Shown here: piece by piece, positions 1 to 8,624 of the stretch | How positions within the stretch are numbered: the stretch's first letter is position 1 | Layout: every line of letters begins with the position of its first letter | Assembly (NCBI GenBank): GCA_043739325.1 | Contig: JAYUFK010000304.1 | Coordinates: forward strand, 1 to 26,601 | DNA: 26,601 nucleotides | Source of the DNA: Roseiarcus sp043739325 | GTDB taxonomy: Bacteria; Pseudomonadota; Alphaproteobacteria; Rhizobiales; Beijerinckiaceae | Direction of reading: 5' to 3' | Program-made: the position numbers and the translations under genes | Notes under the pieces: model-generated | Told to the model about the DNA's origin: nothing | What the model saw: the letters and a program-made list of their open reading frames with translations, nothing else | Databases searched by the model: none

Positions 1-246
1 CTCGCCTCAGGGGTGGATTGACGACCAAAACACTATGCGTAAACTTCATACTTTGTTGGTCGAATTATTAGAAAACAAGAGACCCCTTGGAATCTCAAAT
101 TTCGCGCCTCCGGGGCAAAATGCACCGCACAATCCGTTTCCGCCTTCGCCATAAAGCAACTGCGAAATTTACCGACGTGAGCCAATCTTCAACAACCTGA
201 CCGCCCGTTTGAATCCGTGCGCCATTCGGCGCCCAAGCCGCTGAAA
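1..246. other. Non-coding AT-rich left end
   Basis: No reading frame here looks like a real gene. The first ~200 bases are visibly richer in A and T than the rest of the window. Two inverted repeats are visible: CGACCAA (22-28) with TTGGTCG (56-62), and a perfect 9-bp pair, AAATTTCGC (97-105) with GCGAAATTT (162-170). Neither is followed by a T-run that would make a classic terminator. The stretch lies downstream of the minus-strand ABC-F gene, so it may hold its 3' end or the promoter of a gene beyond the window edge. I cannot assign a function. Confidence 0.5.
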
Positions 247-2091
247 TCACTCACACCCCGACCACAGTGCGGGCCGGCCCACCTTGCCCGCCGCTTCCTC
301 CCGCACCATCTCCAGCCGCAGCCATTCTTCCTCCCCCGCCGCCAGTTCCGCCTGCTTGGCGCCGTAGGCTTTGGTCGCCTTGTCGAAGCCGGGGGGATCG
401 CGCTCGTGCAGGCCGGCGTCTGCGAGAATCTTCTCGAGCCGCGCGATCTCCTGACGCATCGCTTCGATCTTGCCGGGCAGCTTCTCCAGCGCGTGCTTAT
501 CGTTGAACGACATCTTGCGCTTCGACGGCGCACGCAGCGCCTCGCGCGACGCGGCCGGCTTCGGCGCCGGCGCGATCACCGCCGCCGGACCCGCCAGACC
601 GAAGCCGCGTTGCGCCACCATGTCGCTATAGCCGCCCGCATATTCCTGCCAACGCCCGCCGCCCTCGCTGACGATTACCGACGTCGCGACGCGATCGAGG
701 AAGTCGCGGTCGTGGCTGACCAGAACGATGGTGCCGGGATAGTCGCTCAGCAGCTCCTGCAACAGGTCGAGCGTCTCGATGTCGAGATCGTTTGTCGGTT
801 CGTCGAGAACGAGAAGATTAGACGGTTTGGCCAAGGCCCGCGCCAGCATGAGCCGCCCGCGTTCGCCGCCCGAAAGGCGGCCGATCGGCGTGCGCGCCTG
901 CTCGGGCGCAAACAGGAAGTCCTTCATGTAGCCCATGACGTGCTTGCGCGCGCCGTTGACCTCGACGAAGTCGCTACCCCCACCTGTGAGCGCATCGACC
1001 AAAGTCGTCGTCGGCTCCAGCGAAGCGCGGCGCTGATCGAGGCTCGCCATTTCGAGATTGGCGCCGAGCCGGATGATTCCGGAATCGGCCGGCAGCACGC
1101 CGGTGATGAGATTGATCAGCGTCGTCTTGCCAGCGCCGTTCGCGCCAATGATGCCGAGCCGGTCGCCGCGCAGCACGCGCAGCGAGAAATCCTTGACGAT
1201 GGGGCGCTCGCCATACGATTTCGAGACGTCCTCCGCCTCGATCACCAGTTTGCCCGACAGCTTGGCGCCGGAGGCGACCATCGCCACTTCGCCCTGCGCG
1301 CGCTTGGCTTCGCGGCGCTCCTGCCGCATCGCGCCAAGTTCGCCGACGCGGCGCATGTTGCGCTTGCGCCGCGCGGTGACGCCGTAGCGCAGCCAATGCT
1401 CCTCGTTGACGATTTTGCGATCGAGCTTGCGGCGCTCCATCTCTTCTTCTTCGAGCTTCTGGTCGCGCCAGGCCTCGAATTCGCCAAAGCCGCGATCGAG
1501 CCGCCGCGCCGCGCCGCGATCGAGCCAGACCGTCGCGCGCGTCAGATTGGTCAGCAGGCGCTTGTCATGGCTGATGAGAACGAAGGCCGAGCGGGTCTGC
1601 GAAAGCTCCTTTTCCAGCCATTCGATTGCGAGAAGATCGAGATGGTTGGTCGGCTCGTCCAGCAGCAAAATATCCGGCTCCGGCGCCAATGTGCGGGCCA
1701 GCGCGGCGCGTCTCGCCTCGCCGCCTGAAAGCGAGGCAGGTCTCGCCGCGCCGTCGACGCCGAGCTCCTCCATCAAGGCGATAGCGCGATACGGATTGTC
1801 TTCCTCGCCCATGCCGCCAAGCACGAAATCCAGCGTCGTCGCATAGGCCGAAAGGTCCGGCTCTTGCGGCAGGTAGCGCATGCTGGCGTTCGGCTGGGCG
1901 AAACGCTCGCCCGAATCGGCGGCGATGTCGCCCGCCGCAATCTTCAGGAGCGTCGACTTGCCCGACCCGTTGCGCCCGACCAGCGCGATGTGGTCGCCGG
2001 GAGAAACCGCGAGGTCCGCGCCCTCCAGCAGCGGCGAACTGCCGAGCCTCAGGCGGATGCCTCGCAATTGTAGAACTGGCGGCATATGCAT
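247..2091 (-). CDS. uup: ABC-F family ATP-binding protein, Uup-like
   Basis: This is a soluble twin ATPase of the ABC-F family, which acts on ribosomes or, for Uup, in tolerance to DNA/ribosome stress rather than in transport. There are no membrane segments. Two ATPase domains are complete. Domain 1 has Walker A GRNGSGKST (about residues 39-47), signature LSGGE (121-125) and Walker B LLLDEPTNHLD (142-152). Domain 2 has GANGAGKTT (316-324), LSGGE (406-410) and LVLDEPTNDLD (427-437). A charged linker (about 200-280) joins them. The C-terminal ~80 residues contain a charged helical, coiled-coil-like stretch, typical of Uup and favouring that subfamily over EttA. Length is 614 aa. A second in-frame ATG at 2085 gives a two-residue shorter protein with better spacing to a GCGAGA motif, so the start is uncertain. 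It diverges from pgi. The Uup assignment rests on architecture only. Confidence 0.9.
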   Translation of the reverse strand: MHMPPVLQLRGIRLRLGSSPLLEGADLAVSPGDHIALVGRNGSGKSTLLKIAAGDIAADSGERFAQPNASMRYLPQEPDLSAYATTLDFVLGGMGEEDNPYRAIALMEELGVDGAARPASLSGGEARRAALARTLAPEPDILLLDEPTNHLDLLAIEWLEKELSQTRSAFVLISHDKRLLTNLTRATVWLDRGAARRLDRGFGEFEAWRDQKLEEEEMERRKLDRKIVNEEHWLRYGVTARRKRNMRRVGELGAMRQERREAKRAQGEVAMVASGAKLSGKLVIEAEDVSKSYGERPIVKDFSLRVLRGDRLGIIGANGAGKTTLINLITGVLPADSGIIRLGANLEMASLDQRRASLEPTTTLVDALTGGGSDFVEVNGARKHVMGYMKDFLFAPEQARTPIGRLSGGERGRLMLARALAKPSNLLVLDEPTNDLDIETLDLLQELLSDYPGTIVLVSHDRDFLDRVATSVIVSEGGGRWQEYAGGYSDMVAQRGFGLAGPAAVIAPAPKPAASREALRAPSKRKMSFNDKHALEKLPGKIEAMRQEIARLEKILADAGLHERDPPGFDKATKAYGAKQAELAAGEEEWLRLEMVREEAAGKVGRPALWSGCE

Positions 2092-2149
2092 TAATCTCGC
2101 GTGGCGGGTTGCGGCCTAGTTAGAGACTCGCCGGGCAAAGGGAAAGCAA

Positions 2150-3793
2150 ATGGTTGAAACAGCGGTCTCGGCAGTTTTGGCGACGCTCGCCGCCCACCGC
2201 GGCGAAGTCCTCAGCCGGTCGATCACCGAGGAATTCGCTACAGATTCCGATCGTTTCGCCCGGATGCATGTCACGCTGGGCGATCTGCTGTTCGATTATT
2301 CGCGCCAACGCGTCACTTCCACCACCATGACCAATCTGGCGATTCTGGCCAAAGCCGCGCAGGTCGAGGCGAAACGCGACGCCATGTTCGCCGGTGCGAT
2401 CATCAACACGACCGAGCGCCGCGCCGTTCTGCATACCGCGTTGCGCAATCTCTCGGGCAAGCCGGTGATGGTCGAAGGCCGCGACGTCATGCCTGAGGTG
2501 GCGGCGGAACGTGCGAAAATGCTGGCCTTCGCCAGCGATGTACGCGAGGGCCGGATGCGCGGCGCGCTGGGCCAGCCGATGACCGATGTCGTCAATATCG
2601 GCATTGGCGGCTCCGATCTCGGCCCGGCGATGGCCGCACGAGCGCTCGCGTCTTTCGCTCCCGCCAATCTGCACACGCATTTCGTCAGCAACGTCGATGG
2701 CGCCGACATCGCCGACACGTTGCGCGGCCTCGATCCGGCCCGAACGCTTTTCATTGTCTCGTCGAAGACGTTCACGACGCAGGAGACGATGACCAACGCC
2801 CACAGCGCGCGCGCCTGGATCGCCGGCGCCTTGGGCGAAGGCGCGGTTTCCGATCATTTCGCGGCCGTTTCGACGCGGCTTGATAAGGTCGCCGAGTTCG
2901 GCATCGAGGCGCATCGCGTTTTTGGCTTCTGGGAATGGGTCGGCGGTCGCTATTCCCTCTGGTCGAGCATCGGCCTGCCGCTCGCCATCGCCATAGGCCC
3001 TGAGGAATTCCTCGAATTCCTCGCCGGCGGCCACGAGATCGACCGGCATTTTTGCGAAGCGCCGGCGGCGCGGAACATTCCAATGTTGATGGGGCTGCTC
3101 AGCGTGTGGAATCGCAATGTTCTCGGCCACGCCTCGCAGGCGGTCATTCCCTACGATCAGCGCCTCGGCCGCTTCCCCGCCTATCTCCAGCAGTTGCAGA
3201 TGGAGAGCAACGGCAAGAGCGTGCGGCTTGACGGCGTGCCAGTCGAAGCGGCGACGGGCTCCGTCATCTGGGGCGAGCCCGGGACCAATGGCCAGCACGC
3301 ATTCTTCCAGTTGCTGCATCAGGGCACGGAAATCGTCCCGGTGGACTTCCTCGTTGCGGCGTCGCCGACCAATGCCGACGCGCATCATCATGATCTGCTT
3401 GTCGCCAACTGCTTCGCACAAGGCGAAGCGCTGATGCGCGGACGTAGCGCAAGCGAAGCCGAGGCGATCACCAAGGCGCAAGGCGCCAGCGCCGAGGAGG
3501 CGGCACGTCTGGCGCCGCATAAGACGTTCTCCGGCAGCCGGCCATCGAGCACGCTGCTGTATTCGAAAATGACGCCGCTCATGCTGGGCCGTCTCGTCGC
3601 GCTGTATGAGCACAAGGTGTTCGTCGAAGCCGCGATCTGGGACATTAACGCGTTCGACCAATGGGGCGTCGAACTGGGCAAGGAACTCGCGTCGCGGTTG
3701 GCGCCGATTGTGTCTGAGGCAAACGCCGGCACAAGCGCGCTGGATGGGTCCACCGCTGGGCTGATCGCGCATATGCGGAAGTTGCGGGGCTAG
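2150..3793 (+). CDS. pgi: Glucose-6-phosphate isomerase
   Basis: Interconverts glucose-6-phosphate and fructose-6-phosphate in the cytosol (glycolysis, gluconeogenesis and the entry to hexose shunts). The 547 aa product matches the usual ~550 aa of the bacterial long form. Both family signatures are visible: GGRYSLWSSIG around residue 265, and a second running from GSRPSSTLLYSK (about 462) to FDQWGVELGK (about 510). The expected catalytic residues are present: Glu in MESNGKS (about 352), His in NGQHAFFQ (about 383) and the Lys ending the second signature. AAAGGGAAAG lies just upstream of the ATG as ribosome-binding site. It diverges from the ABC-F gene. Its stop codon overlaps that of the convergent aminopeptidase gene in the palindrome CTAG. 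Confidence 0.97.
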   Translation: MVETAVSAVLATLAAHRGEVLSRSITEEFATDSDRFARMHVTLGDLLFDYSRQRVTSTTMTNLAILAKAAQVEAKRDAMFAGAIINTTERRAVLHTALRNLSGKPVMVEGRDVMPEVAAERAKMLAFASDVREGRMRGALGQPMTDVVNIGIGGSDLGPAMAARALASFAPANLHTHFVSNVDGADIADTLRGLDPARTLFIVSSKTFTTQETMTNAHSARAWIAGALGEGAVSDHFAAVSTRLDKVAEFGIEAHRVFGFWEWVGGRYSLWSSIGLPLAIAIGPEEFLEFLAGGHEIDRHFCEAPAARNIPMLMGLLSVWNRNVLGHASQAVIPYDQRLGRFPAYLQQLQMESNGKSVRLDGVPVEAATGSVIWGEPGTNGQHAFFQLLHQGTEIVPVDFLVAASPTNADAHHHDLLVANCFAQGEALMRGRSASEAEAITKAQGASAEEAARLAPHKTFSGSRPSSTLLYSKMTPLMLGRLVALYEHKVFVEAAIWDINAFDQWGVELGKELASRLAPIVSEANAGTSALDGSTAGLIAHMRKLRG

Positions 3794-5607
3794 CCGCGCT
3801 TGGGCAATGGTCGCGTCGCCTGCTTCAGCCACGCGCGGGTCTTGCTGTCGACTTGCGGCGCGACGACCCGGCGCACGCGCTTGTGGTAGGCGTTGAGCCA
3901 CGCAATCTCGCCCGCGTCGAGCAGTTTTGGCTCGACCAGCCGCAAGTCTATCGGCGCGAGGGAGATTGTCTCGAAGCCGAGCATCTCCCGCTCCGCGCCC
4001 TTGATCGCGCGCTTCTCGACAACGACGAGATTCTCGATGCGGATGCCATACTTGCCCGCCGCATAATAGCCTGGCTCGTTGGAGATGATCATTCCGGGCG
4101 CGAGCGCAACTGTCCCGGTCTTGGCGATGCGCTGCGGCCCTTCATGCACCGACAAATATGAGCCGACGCCGTGGCCGACGCCATGATCGAAATCCAAGCC
4201 CGCTTGCCATAGCGCCTGGCGCGCCAGCGCATCGATCTGCGCGCCACTTGTCCCCTTGGGGAACACACCCTGCGCGATGGCGATATGGCCCTTCAGCACC
4301 CGCGTGAAGCGGTCGCGCATTTCGATGGTTGGGCGACCCACGGCGATCGTGCGGGTAATATCGGTCGTGCCGTCCTCGTATTGCCCGCCGCTATCGATGA
4401 GAAAGATGCCGCGCACAATCCCGAGGTTGGATGTCTCGCTGACCTTGTAGTGCGGAATCGCGGAATGCGGGCCAGCGCCGGCAATCGAGGGAAACGAAAT
4501 ATCCTTCAACGCGCCGGTCTCGCGCCGAAATGTTTCCAACGCCGTGCAGGCATCGATTTCCGTCAACTTGCCCTTCGGCGCCTCGGCGTCGAACCAGGCG
4601 AGGAAACGCGCCATCGCGGCGGCATCGCGCAAGTGCGCCGCGCGCGTTCCCTCAAGCTCGGCGTTATTCTTCGACGCTTTCATCAGCGTGATCGGATCGG
4701 CGCCGACAATCGCCTCGCCGCCCGAGAGGTTGAGCGTCTGACTCAATCGCGCCGGCGCCGTCGCCCCGTCAAACAGCCATTTGCCGCGCGCCGCTTCAAT
4801 CGCGGCGATCAGCGCATCTGGGTCGGCGATATCCGCCAGCGGCGCGAGTGCCTCGCGTACGGCGGGCGAAAGCTTGCGCGCGTCGACAAACAGTTTCACC
4901 TTGCCTGCCTGCGGAACGAGCGCAAAGCACAGCGGCAATGGCGTATGCGCGACATCGGCGCCACGGATATTGAGCAGCCACGCGACATTATGCGCATCGC
5001 TGACGACGAGGCCGTCGTGGCCTTTCAGCGCCTGTTGCACACGCTTCAGCTTGGCGCCCGCGGTCTCCCCGGAAAAACGCTTCTTGTGCAGGCTGATCGC
5101 GCCAAGCGGCTCGGCAGGCCGGTCCGGCCACACGGCGTCGACGGGGTTCGAATCGACCGCGACAAGCTCGCCGCCGGCCTTGGCGCAGGCCTTGGCGAAG
5201 CGCTCGACCGTGTCCGGCATGTGCAGCCAAGGATCGTACCCCAGCCGCTCGCCGCGTTTCAGATTGGCGGCGATCCAGGCGGTCGGCGGATCGTCGACTA
5301 CGTGGCGAGGCGCGAATACCTTCGCATCGACTTGTTCAGGCGCCTGCACGGTATAGCGGCCATCGACAAAGATCGCGGCCGATTCCATCGCCACAATGGC
5401 GATGCCCGCCGAACCTGAAAATCCCGTCAGCCACAGCAACCGCTCGGCGCACGCCGTGACATATTCGTTCTGATGCTCGTCGGCGCGGGGCACAATGAAA
5501 CCCGCAAGCCCACGACGTTTGAGTTCCGCTCGCAGCGCCTCGGCGCGCTCGCGTCCTTTCGACCTGTCGCCGACTTCGCCAAAGGTCTGAAAATGACTCT
5601 CGAACAT
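3790..5607 (-). CDS. pepP: Xaa-Pro aminopeptidase, M24B family
   Basis: A metallopeptidase that removes an N-terminal residue before proline. At 605 aa it has the long three-domain form (two creatinase-like N-terminal domains plus a pita-bread catalytic domain), as in eukaryotic XPNPEP1 and many alphaproteobacterial homologues; it is longer than E. coli PepP. The five metal ligands expected for the dinuclear site are visible: Asp in FLIDSGG (about 404), Asp in DGTTDITRT (about 415), His in GHGVGSYLSVHEGP (about 480), Glu in ISNEPGYY (about 509) and Glu in GIRIENLV (about 524). There is no signal peptide, so it is probably cytosolic. GAGGCGG precedes the ATG. It lies 16 bp after hpt on the same strand, so the two may share a transcript. 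The pepP symbol is used loosely. Confidence 0.92.
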   Translation of the reverse strand: MFESHFQTFGEVGDRSKGRERAEALRAELKRRGLAGFIVPRADEHQNEYVTACAERLLWLTGFSGSAGIAIVAMESAAIFVDGRYTVQAPEQVDAKVFAPRHVVDDPPTAWIAANLKRGERLGYDPWLHMPDTVERFAKACAKAGGELVAVDSNPVDAVWPDRPAEPLGAISLHKKRFSGETAGAKLKRVQQALKGHDGLVVSDAHNVAWLLNIRGADVAHTPLPLCFALVPQAGKVKLFVDARKLSPAVREALAPLADIADPDALIAAIEAARGKWLFDGATAPARLSQTLNLSGGEAIVGADPITLMKASKNNAELEGTRAAHLRDAAAMARFLAWFDAEAPKGKLTEIDACTALETFRRETGALKDISFPSIAGAGPHSAIPHYKVSETSNLGIVRGIFLIDSGGQYEDGTTDITRTIAVGRPTIEMRDRFTRVLKGHIAIAQGVFPKGTSGAQIDALARQALWQAGLDFDHGVGHGVGSYLSVHEGPQRIAKTGTVALAPGMIISNEPGYYAAGKYGIRIENLVVVEKRAIKGAEREMLGFETISLAPIDLRLVEPKLLDAGEIAWLNAYHKRVRRVVAPQVDSKTRAWLKQATRPLPKRG

Positions 5608-5623
5608 GCGAACCGCCTCGGGA

Positions 5624-6172
5624 CTATTCCGCCTGGTCGCCAGTCACGACGCGTCCAATAAATGGGAGTTCGCGATAGGAATGGGCGACGTCCATGCCAT
5701 AACCGACAACGAAGACATCGGGGCAGACGAAGCCGACAAAGTCGGCCTTGAGTTGCACGGCGCGTTTGCCCGGCTTTTCAAGCATTGTGCAGATCAGCAC
5801 CCGTCGCGCGCCCCGCGCCACAAGGAGGTCTTTAGCGAAGGCCAAGGTGCGACCGGATTCGAGGATGTCGTCGACCAGCAAAACATCGCGGTCTTTCACC
5901 GACGATTCGATGTCTTTCAAGATACGCACAGCGCCAGTGGAAACCGTGCCCTCGAGGTAGCTGGAGAGATGAAAGAACTCGACATGCGGCTCCAGGCCGA
6001 CGCGATGCAGCGCCCGCAGCAAATCGGCGGCGAACATGAAGGAGCCCTTCAATATCGCCACGACCAGCAAGTCTTTCGGCTTTATCGCGGCGATTTCGCT
6101 CGCCATCTCGCTGGTGCGTTTGGCGATCGCGTCTTCATCGTAGAGGACCTTGACCTGTCTTTCGCCACTCAT
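5624..6172 (-). CDS. hpt: Hypoxanthine phosphoribosyltransferase
   Basis: Purine salvage enzyme that transfers phosphoribose from PRPP to hypoxanthine (and often guanine) to give IMP/GMP. The 182 aa length is normal. The PRPP-binding loop VLLVDDILESGRTL is clear near residues 95-110, and ILKGSFMFAADLLRAL near the N-terminus matches the family's conserved loop region. The C-terminal LKADFVGFVCPDVFVVGYGMD block is where the family binds the purine base. The ATG overlaps the stop of the upstream zinc-ribbon gene by 4 bp (ATGA), which implies translational coupling, an association also common in rhizobia. Confidence 0.95.
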   Translation of the reverse strand: MSGERQVKVLYDEDAIAKRTSEMASEIAAIKPKDLLVVAILKGSFMFAADLLRALHRVGLEPHVEFFHLSSYLEGTVSTGAVRILKDIESSVKDRDVLLVDDILESGRTLAFAKDLLVARGARRVLICTMLEKPGKRAVQLKADFVGFVCPDVFVVGYGMDVAHSYRELPFIGRVVTGDQAE

Positions 6173-6852
6173 AATCCTGCCTCGCTCAACGGGGCTTTAT
6201 CCCCCGCCGAGGCGAATTTTACCAGCACGTCCTTTGCGCCCTCGGGCGGCGTCGCTAGCCGGGCTCGGAACGAGGTTTCTTCATTCGGGCCAAGATGCAT
6301 TTTGGGCGCCCGGACCGTCCAAACGTAAAGCTCGCGTGCATCCGCGCCGCGAACCGCGATCCGCAAGTTCGGCGCATCGTTAGCGATGCTACGCAAGTTG
6401 ACCAGCGAGCCCTCGACCAGCAATACCTTCCTGTCGTCGAGCGAACCCAGCTTAGCATCGACATTCTCCAGCGCAATCTCGCGCAAATTCACCGGGAGGC
6501 CGATTGCCGCGTAGATTCGGGCCGTCGGCGGCGCGGCTTTCACAATTGCCCGCCGCTGGCCGACCGCCGTCATAATGCTCGCCACAATCAGCAAAGCCGC
6601 GAATGGCGCGGCGGCGCGCTCGAAACGGCGGCGCGGCTTTGAATCATCCTGAGACTCGCCCCCGATCGGCTCCGCCCAGGCGTCGGCGACGGTTTCAAAT
6701 CGCCCGGAGTCCGCCTCGCCGCTAATCATCGGCGCGGCCGTCACGGCCCAAATGTCGCCGCAGCCGGCGCAGCGCAATTGAGCGCCTTCGTCGCCCAGGA
6801 CTTCGCGCGGAATGTGGTATGAAGTGGAGCAGGTCTTGCAAGTGATCAACAT
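6169..6852 (-). CDS. Zinc-ribbon membrane protein (MJ0042/DUF3426-like)
   Basis: No enzymatic role is known. The N-terminus is a zinc ribbon: Cys5-x2-Cys8 and Cys28-x2-Cys31, with the ITCKTC...RCAGCGDIW pattern of MJ0042-type ribbons. An acidic, low-complexity linker follows, then one likely transmembrane helix (about 81-98) after the basic stretch KPRRRFER. The rest (about 100-227) resembles DUF3426/FxLyD-type beta domains, with LVEGSLVNLRS and a WTVRAPK strand. The ribbon is therefore probably cytoplasmic and the C-terminal domain periplasmic. It is the first gene of a unit with hpt and diverges from ftsE across 104 bp that hold a CtrA-type site, which hints at a link to the cell envelope or division. 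The function is inferred only from architecture and neighbours. Confidence 0.85.
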   Translation of the reverse strand: MLITCKTCSTSYHIPREVLGDEGAQLRCAGCGDIWAVTAAPMISGEADSGRFETVADAWAEPIGGESQDDSKPRRRFERAAAPFAALLIVASIMTAVGQRRAIVKAAPPTARIYAAIGLPVNLREIALENVDAKLGSLDDRKVLLVEGSLVNLRSIANDAPNLRIAVRGADARELYVWTVRAPKMHLGPNEETSFRARLATPPEGAKDVLVKFASAGDKAPLSEAGL

Positions 6853-6909
6853 GGCGAATCAAACGGGCTCCGGCGCCCGGCGGGACGCAGTTGGCATTTG
6901 GCGACGTTC

Positions 6910-6928
6910 ATGGTTAAGGGCGCGTTAA
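6910..6928 (-). promoter_or_regulatory. CtrA-type binding site between the zinc-ribbon gene and ftsE
   Basis: Read on the minus strand, the 19-mer fits TTAAN7TTAACCAT at every fixed position; the plus strand shows TTAA at 6914-6917 and 6925-6928, seven bases apart. TTAA-N7-TTAA is the known CtrA recognition pattern of Caulobacter, and the AACCAT extension is favoured in rhizobia. It sits in the 104-bp divergent intergenic region, 29 bp upstream of the ftsE start and 58 bp upstream of the zinc-ribbon gene. Binding is inferred. Confidence 0.6.
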
Positions 6929-6956
6929 GCATATTGCCGCGCCCACAGAGGTTGCC

Positions 6957-7631
6957 TTGTTGCGATTCGAGAATGTTGGCCTGAGATACGGCATGGGCGC
7001 TGAAATCGTCCGCGATCTCAATTTTGGCATTGCCCCGCAAAGCTTTCAGTTTTTGACCGGGCCGTCAGGCGCCGGCAAAACGACATTGCTGCGGCTGATG
7101 CTGCTTTCCTTGCGGCCGACGCGCGGCATCGTCCGCATTTTTGGCAAAAACGCCGCGCAGCTCGACAAGGATGCAATCACCGGCCTGCGCCGACGCATCG
7201 GCGTCGTGTTCCAGGATTTCCGCCTGCTCGATCATCTCACGACTTATGAAAACGTCGCACTGCCATTGCGGGTCATGGGCCGCAGCGAGGCTGCCTATCG
7301 TCCTGAAGTCGTCGAATTGTTGCGCTGGGTCGGCTTGGGCGAGCGCATGAACGCCTTGCCGGCGGTCTTGTCGGGCGGAGAAAAGCAGCGCGCCGCCATT
7401 GCCCGCGCGCTGATCGTGCGCCCCGAACTGCTGCTCGCCGACGAACCGACGGGCAATGTCGATCCCGCCTTGGCGCGCCGTCTGCTGCGGCTGTTCGTCG
7501 AATTGCACAAGTTCGGCACCGCCGTCGTCATCGCCACCCACGATCTAACCCTAATGGATCAGTTCAGCGATGCCCGCCGGCTAGTGATCGGCGGCGGCCG
7601 GCTTCAAATATTTGAAGGCCATTCGCTATGA
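6957..7631 (+). CDS. ftsE: Cell division ATP-binding protein FtsE
   Basis: ATPase half of the FtsEX complex, which couples the divisome to activation of peptidoglycan hydrolases at the septum. It has a compact single ABC domain of 224 aa: Walker A GPSGAGKTT (about 35-43), Q-loop FQDFRLLD (about 85-92), signature LSGGEKQR (138-145), Walker B LLLADEPTGNVD (158-169) and the switch His in VIATHD. The start is a TTG; a second TTG follows directly. The first is favoured because AGAGG (6947-6951) lies 5 bp upstream and no ATG fits the conserved N-terminal strand LRFENVGLRYG. The stop overlaps the ftsX start. The upstream CtrA-type site suggests cell-cycle control. Confidence 0.94.
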   Translation: MLRFENVGLRYGMGAEIVRDLNFGIAPQSFQFLTGPSGAGKTTLLRLMLLSLRPTRGIVRIFGKNAAQLDKDAITGLRRRIGVVFQDFRLLDHLTTYENVALPLRVMGRSEAAYRPEVVELLRWVGLGERMNALPAVLSGGEKQRAAIARALIVRPELLLADEPTGNVDPALARRLLRLFVELHKFGTAVVIATHDLTLMDQFSDARRLVIGGGRLQIFEGHSL

Positions 7632-8587
7632 ACGGCTCGCAGGACGCGCTCCCGCGGCACGCCATCGAAATGCCGGCAGACTCGGCGCTGAAGCGCGATA
7701 TGCCATTGGTTCCAGCCGATTCGATCGCCGGCCGCGCGCTCGTCATTGTCATCGCCATCATGACGTTTCTCGCCTGCCTTACGGCGGGCGGCGCTATACT
7801 TGTCGCCAACGCGGCGCAAGGCTGGCGCTCCGACGTCTCGCGGGAAGTGACAATCCAGATAAAGCCCGCCGCCGGACGCGACCTTGACGCCGAGGTCGCT
7901 AAAGCGGTCGAGGTCGCAAGCGCCACGCCCGGCGTCGCGGAGGCGCGCGCTTACACGAAACAAGAATCCGAAAAGCTGCTGGAGCCCTGGCTTGGCGGCG
8001 GCCTGGATCTCGGCCAATTGCCGATCCCTCGCCTCATCGTCGTGCAGATGAACAGCCAGGACGCCAGCGATCTTGCGAGCCTGCGCGATGCGCTCGCGGC
8101 AAAGTCGCCGAGCGCCAACCTCGACGACCATCGACTCTGGCTCGCGCGCCTCGACACGATGGCGAATGCTGTCGTGGCGCTCGCCGTGGCGCTGTTCCTG
8201 CTGATGATATCGGCGATGGCGATGGCGATCGGCTTCGCCACGCGCGGCGCCATGGCGGGAAATCGCGAAATCATCGAGGTCTTGCATGTCGTCGGGGCGG
8301 CCGACAGTTTCATTTCGCGGCAGTTCCAGAATCATTTTCTGCGGTTGGGCCTGAAGGGCGGTCTGATCGGCGGGGCCTGCGCCGCCGGCTTTTTTGCGAC
8401 GGCATCCGTTTTGTCCCGGGCCTGGGCGTCGTCATCCGGCGGCGAGGAAATCTCCGCGCTGTTTGGCGCGTTCGCGCTGGGCGTTCGCGGTTACATTGCA
8501 ATCTGGTCGATCGCTGTCATGATCGCCCTGCTGACCGGACTGATGTCGCGCATAATCGTTTTTCGCCACTTGCGCGGTTTGCTATGA
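7628..8587 (+). CDS. ftsX: Cell division protein FtsX
   Basis: Membrane partner of FtsE in the divisome. The 319 aa sequence has the FtsX layout: a cytoplasmic N-terminus of ~35 residues, one membrane helix (about 36-58), a periplasmic domain of roughly 115 residues (about 60-175) beginning AAQGWRSDVSREVTIQIK, and three further helices (about 178-200, 236-258 and 290-312). The extended N-terminus before the first helix is normal for the family. The ATG overlaps the ftsE TGA (ATGA), so the pair is almost certainly translated together. plsC starts 37 bp downstream; some relatives have a YdcF-type gene in between, and none is present here. Confidence 0.93.
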   Translation: MNGSQDALPRHAIEMPADSALKRDMPLVPADSIAGRALVIVIAIMTFLACLTAGGAILVANAAQGWRSDVSREVTIQIKPAAGRDLDAEVAKAVEVASATPGVAEARAYTKQESEKLLEPWLGGGLDLGQLPIPRLIVVQMNSQDASDLASLRDALAAKSPSANLDDHRLWLARLDTMANAVVALAVALFLLMISAMAMAIGFATRGAMAGNREIIEVLHVVGAADSFISRQFQNHFLRLGLKGGLIGGACAAGFFATASVLSRAWASSSGGEEISALFGAFALGVRGYIAIWSIAVMIALLTGLMSRIIVFRHLRGLL

Positions 8588-8624
8588 TGCGTTCAGCGCC
8601 TAAGCCCTGCGCCGGGATGCCTTG

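Noticed and set aside
217..1728. 503-codon open frame on the plus strand
   Set aside because: It is antisense to the complete ABC-F gene, its product is low-complexity and Arg/Ala-rich, and it shows no family motif; this is a usual by-product of high GC.
2120..3901. 593-codon minus-strand open frame
   Set aside because: It lies antisense to pgi, which has all its catalytic residues, and its translation has no recognisable domain.
4285..5418. 377-codon plus-strand open frame
   Set aside because: It is antisense to the M24 aminopeptidase gene and has Arg-rich composition without motifs.
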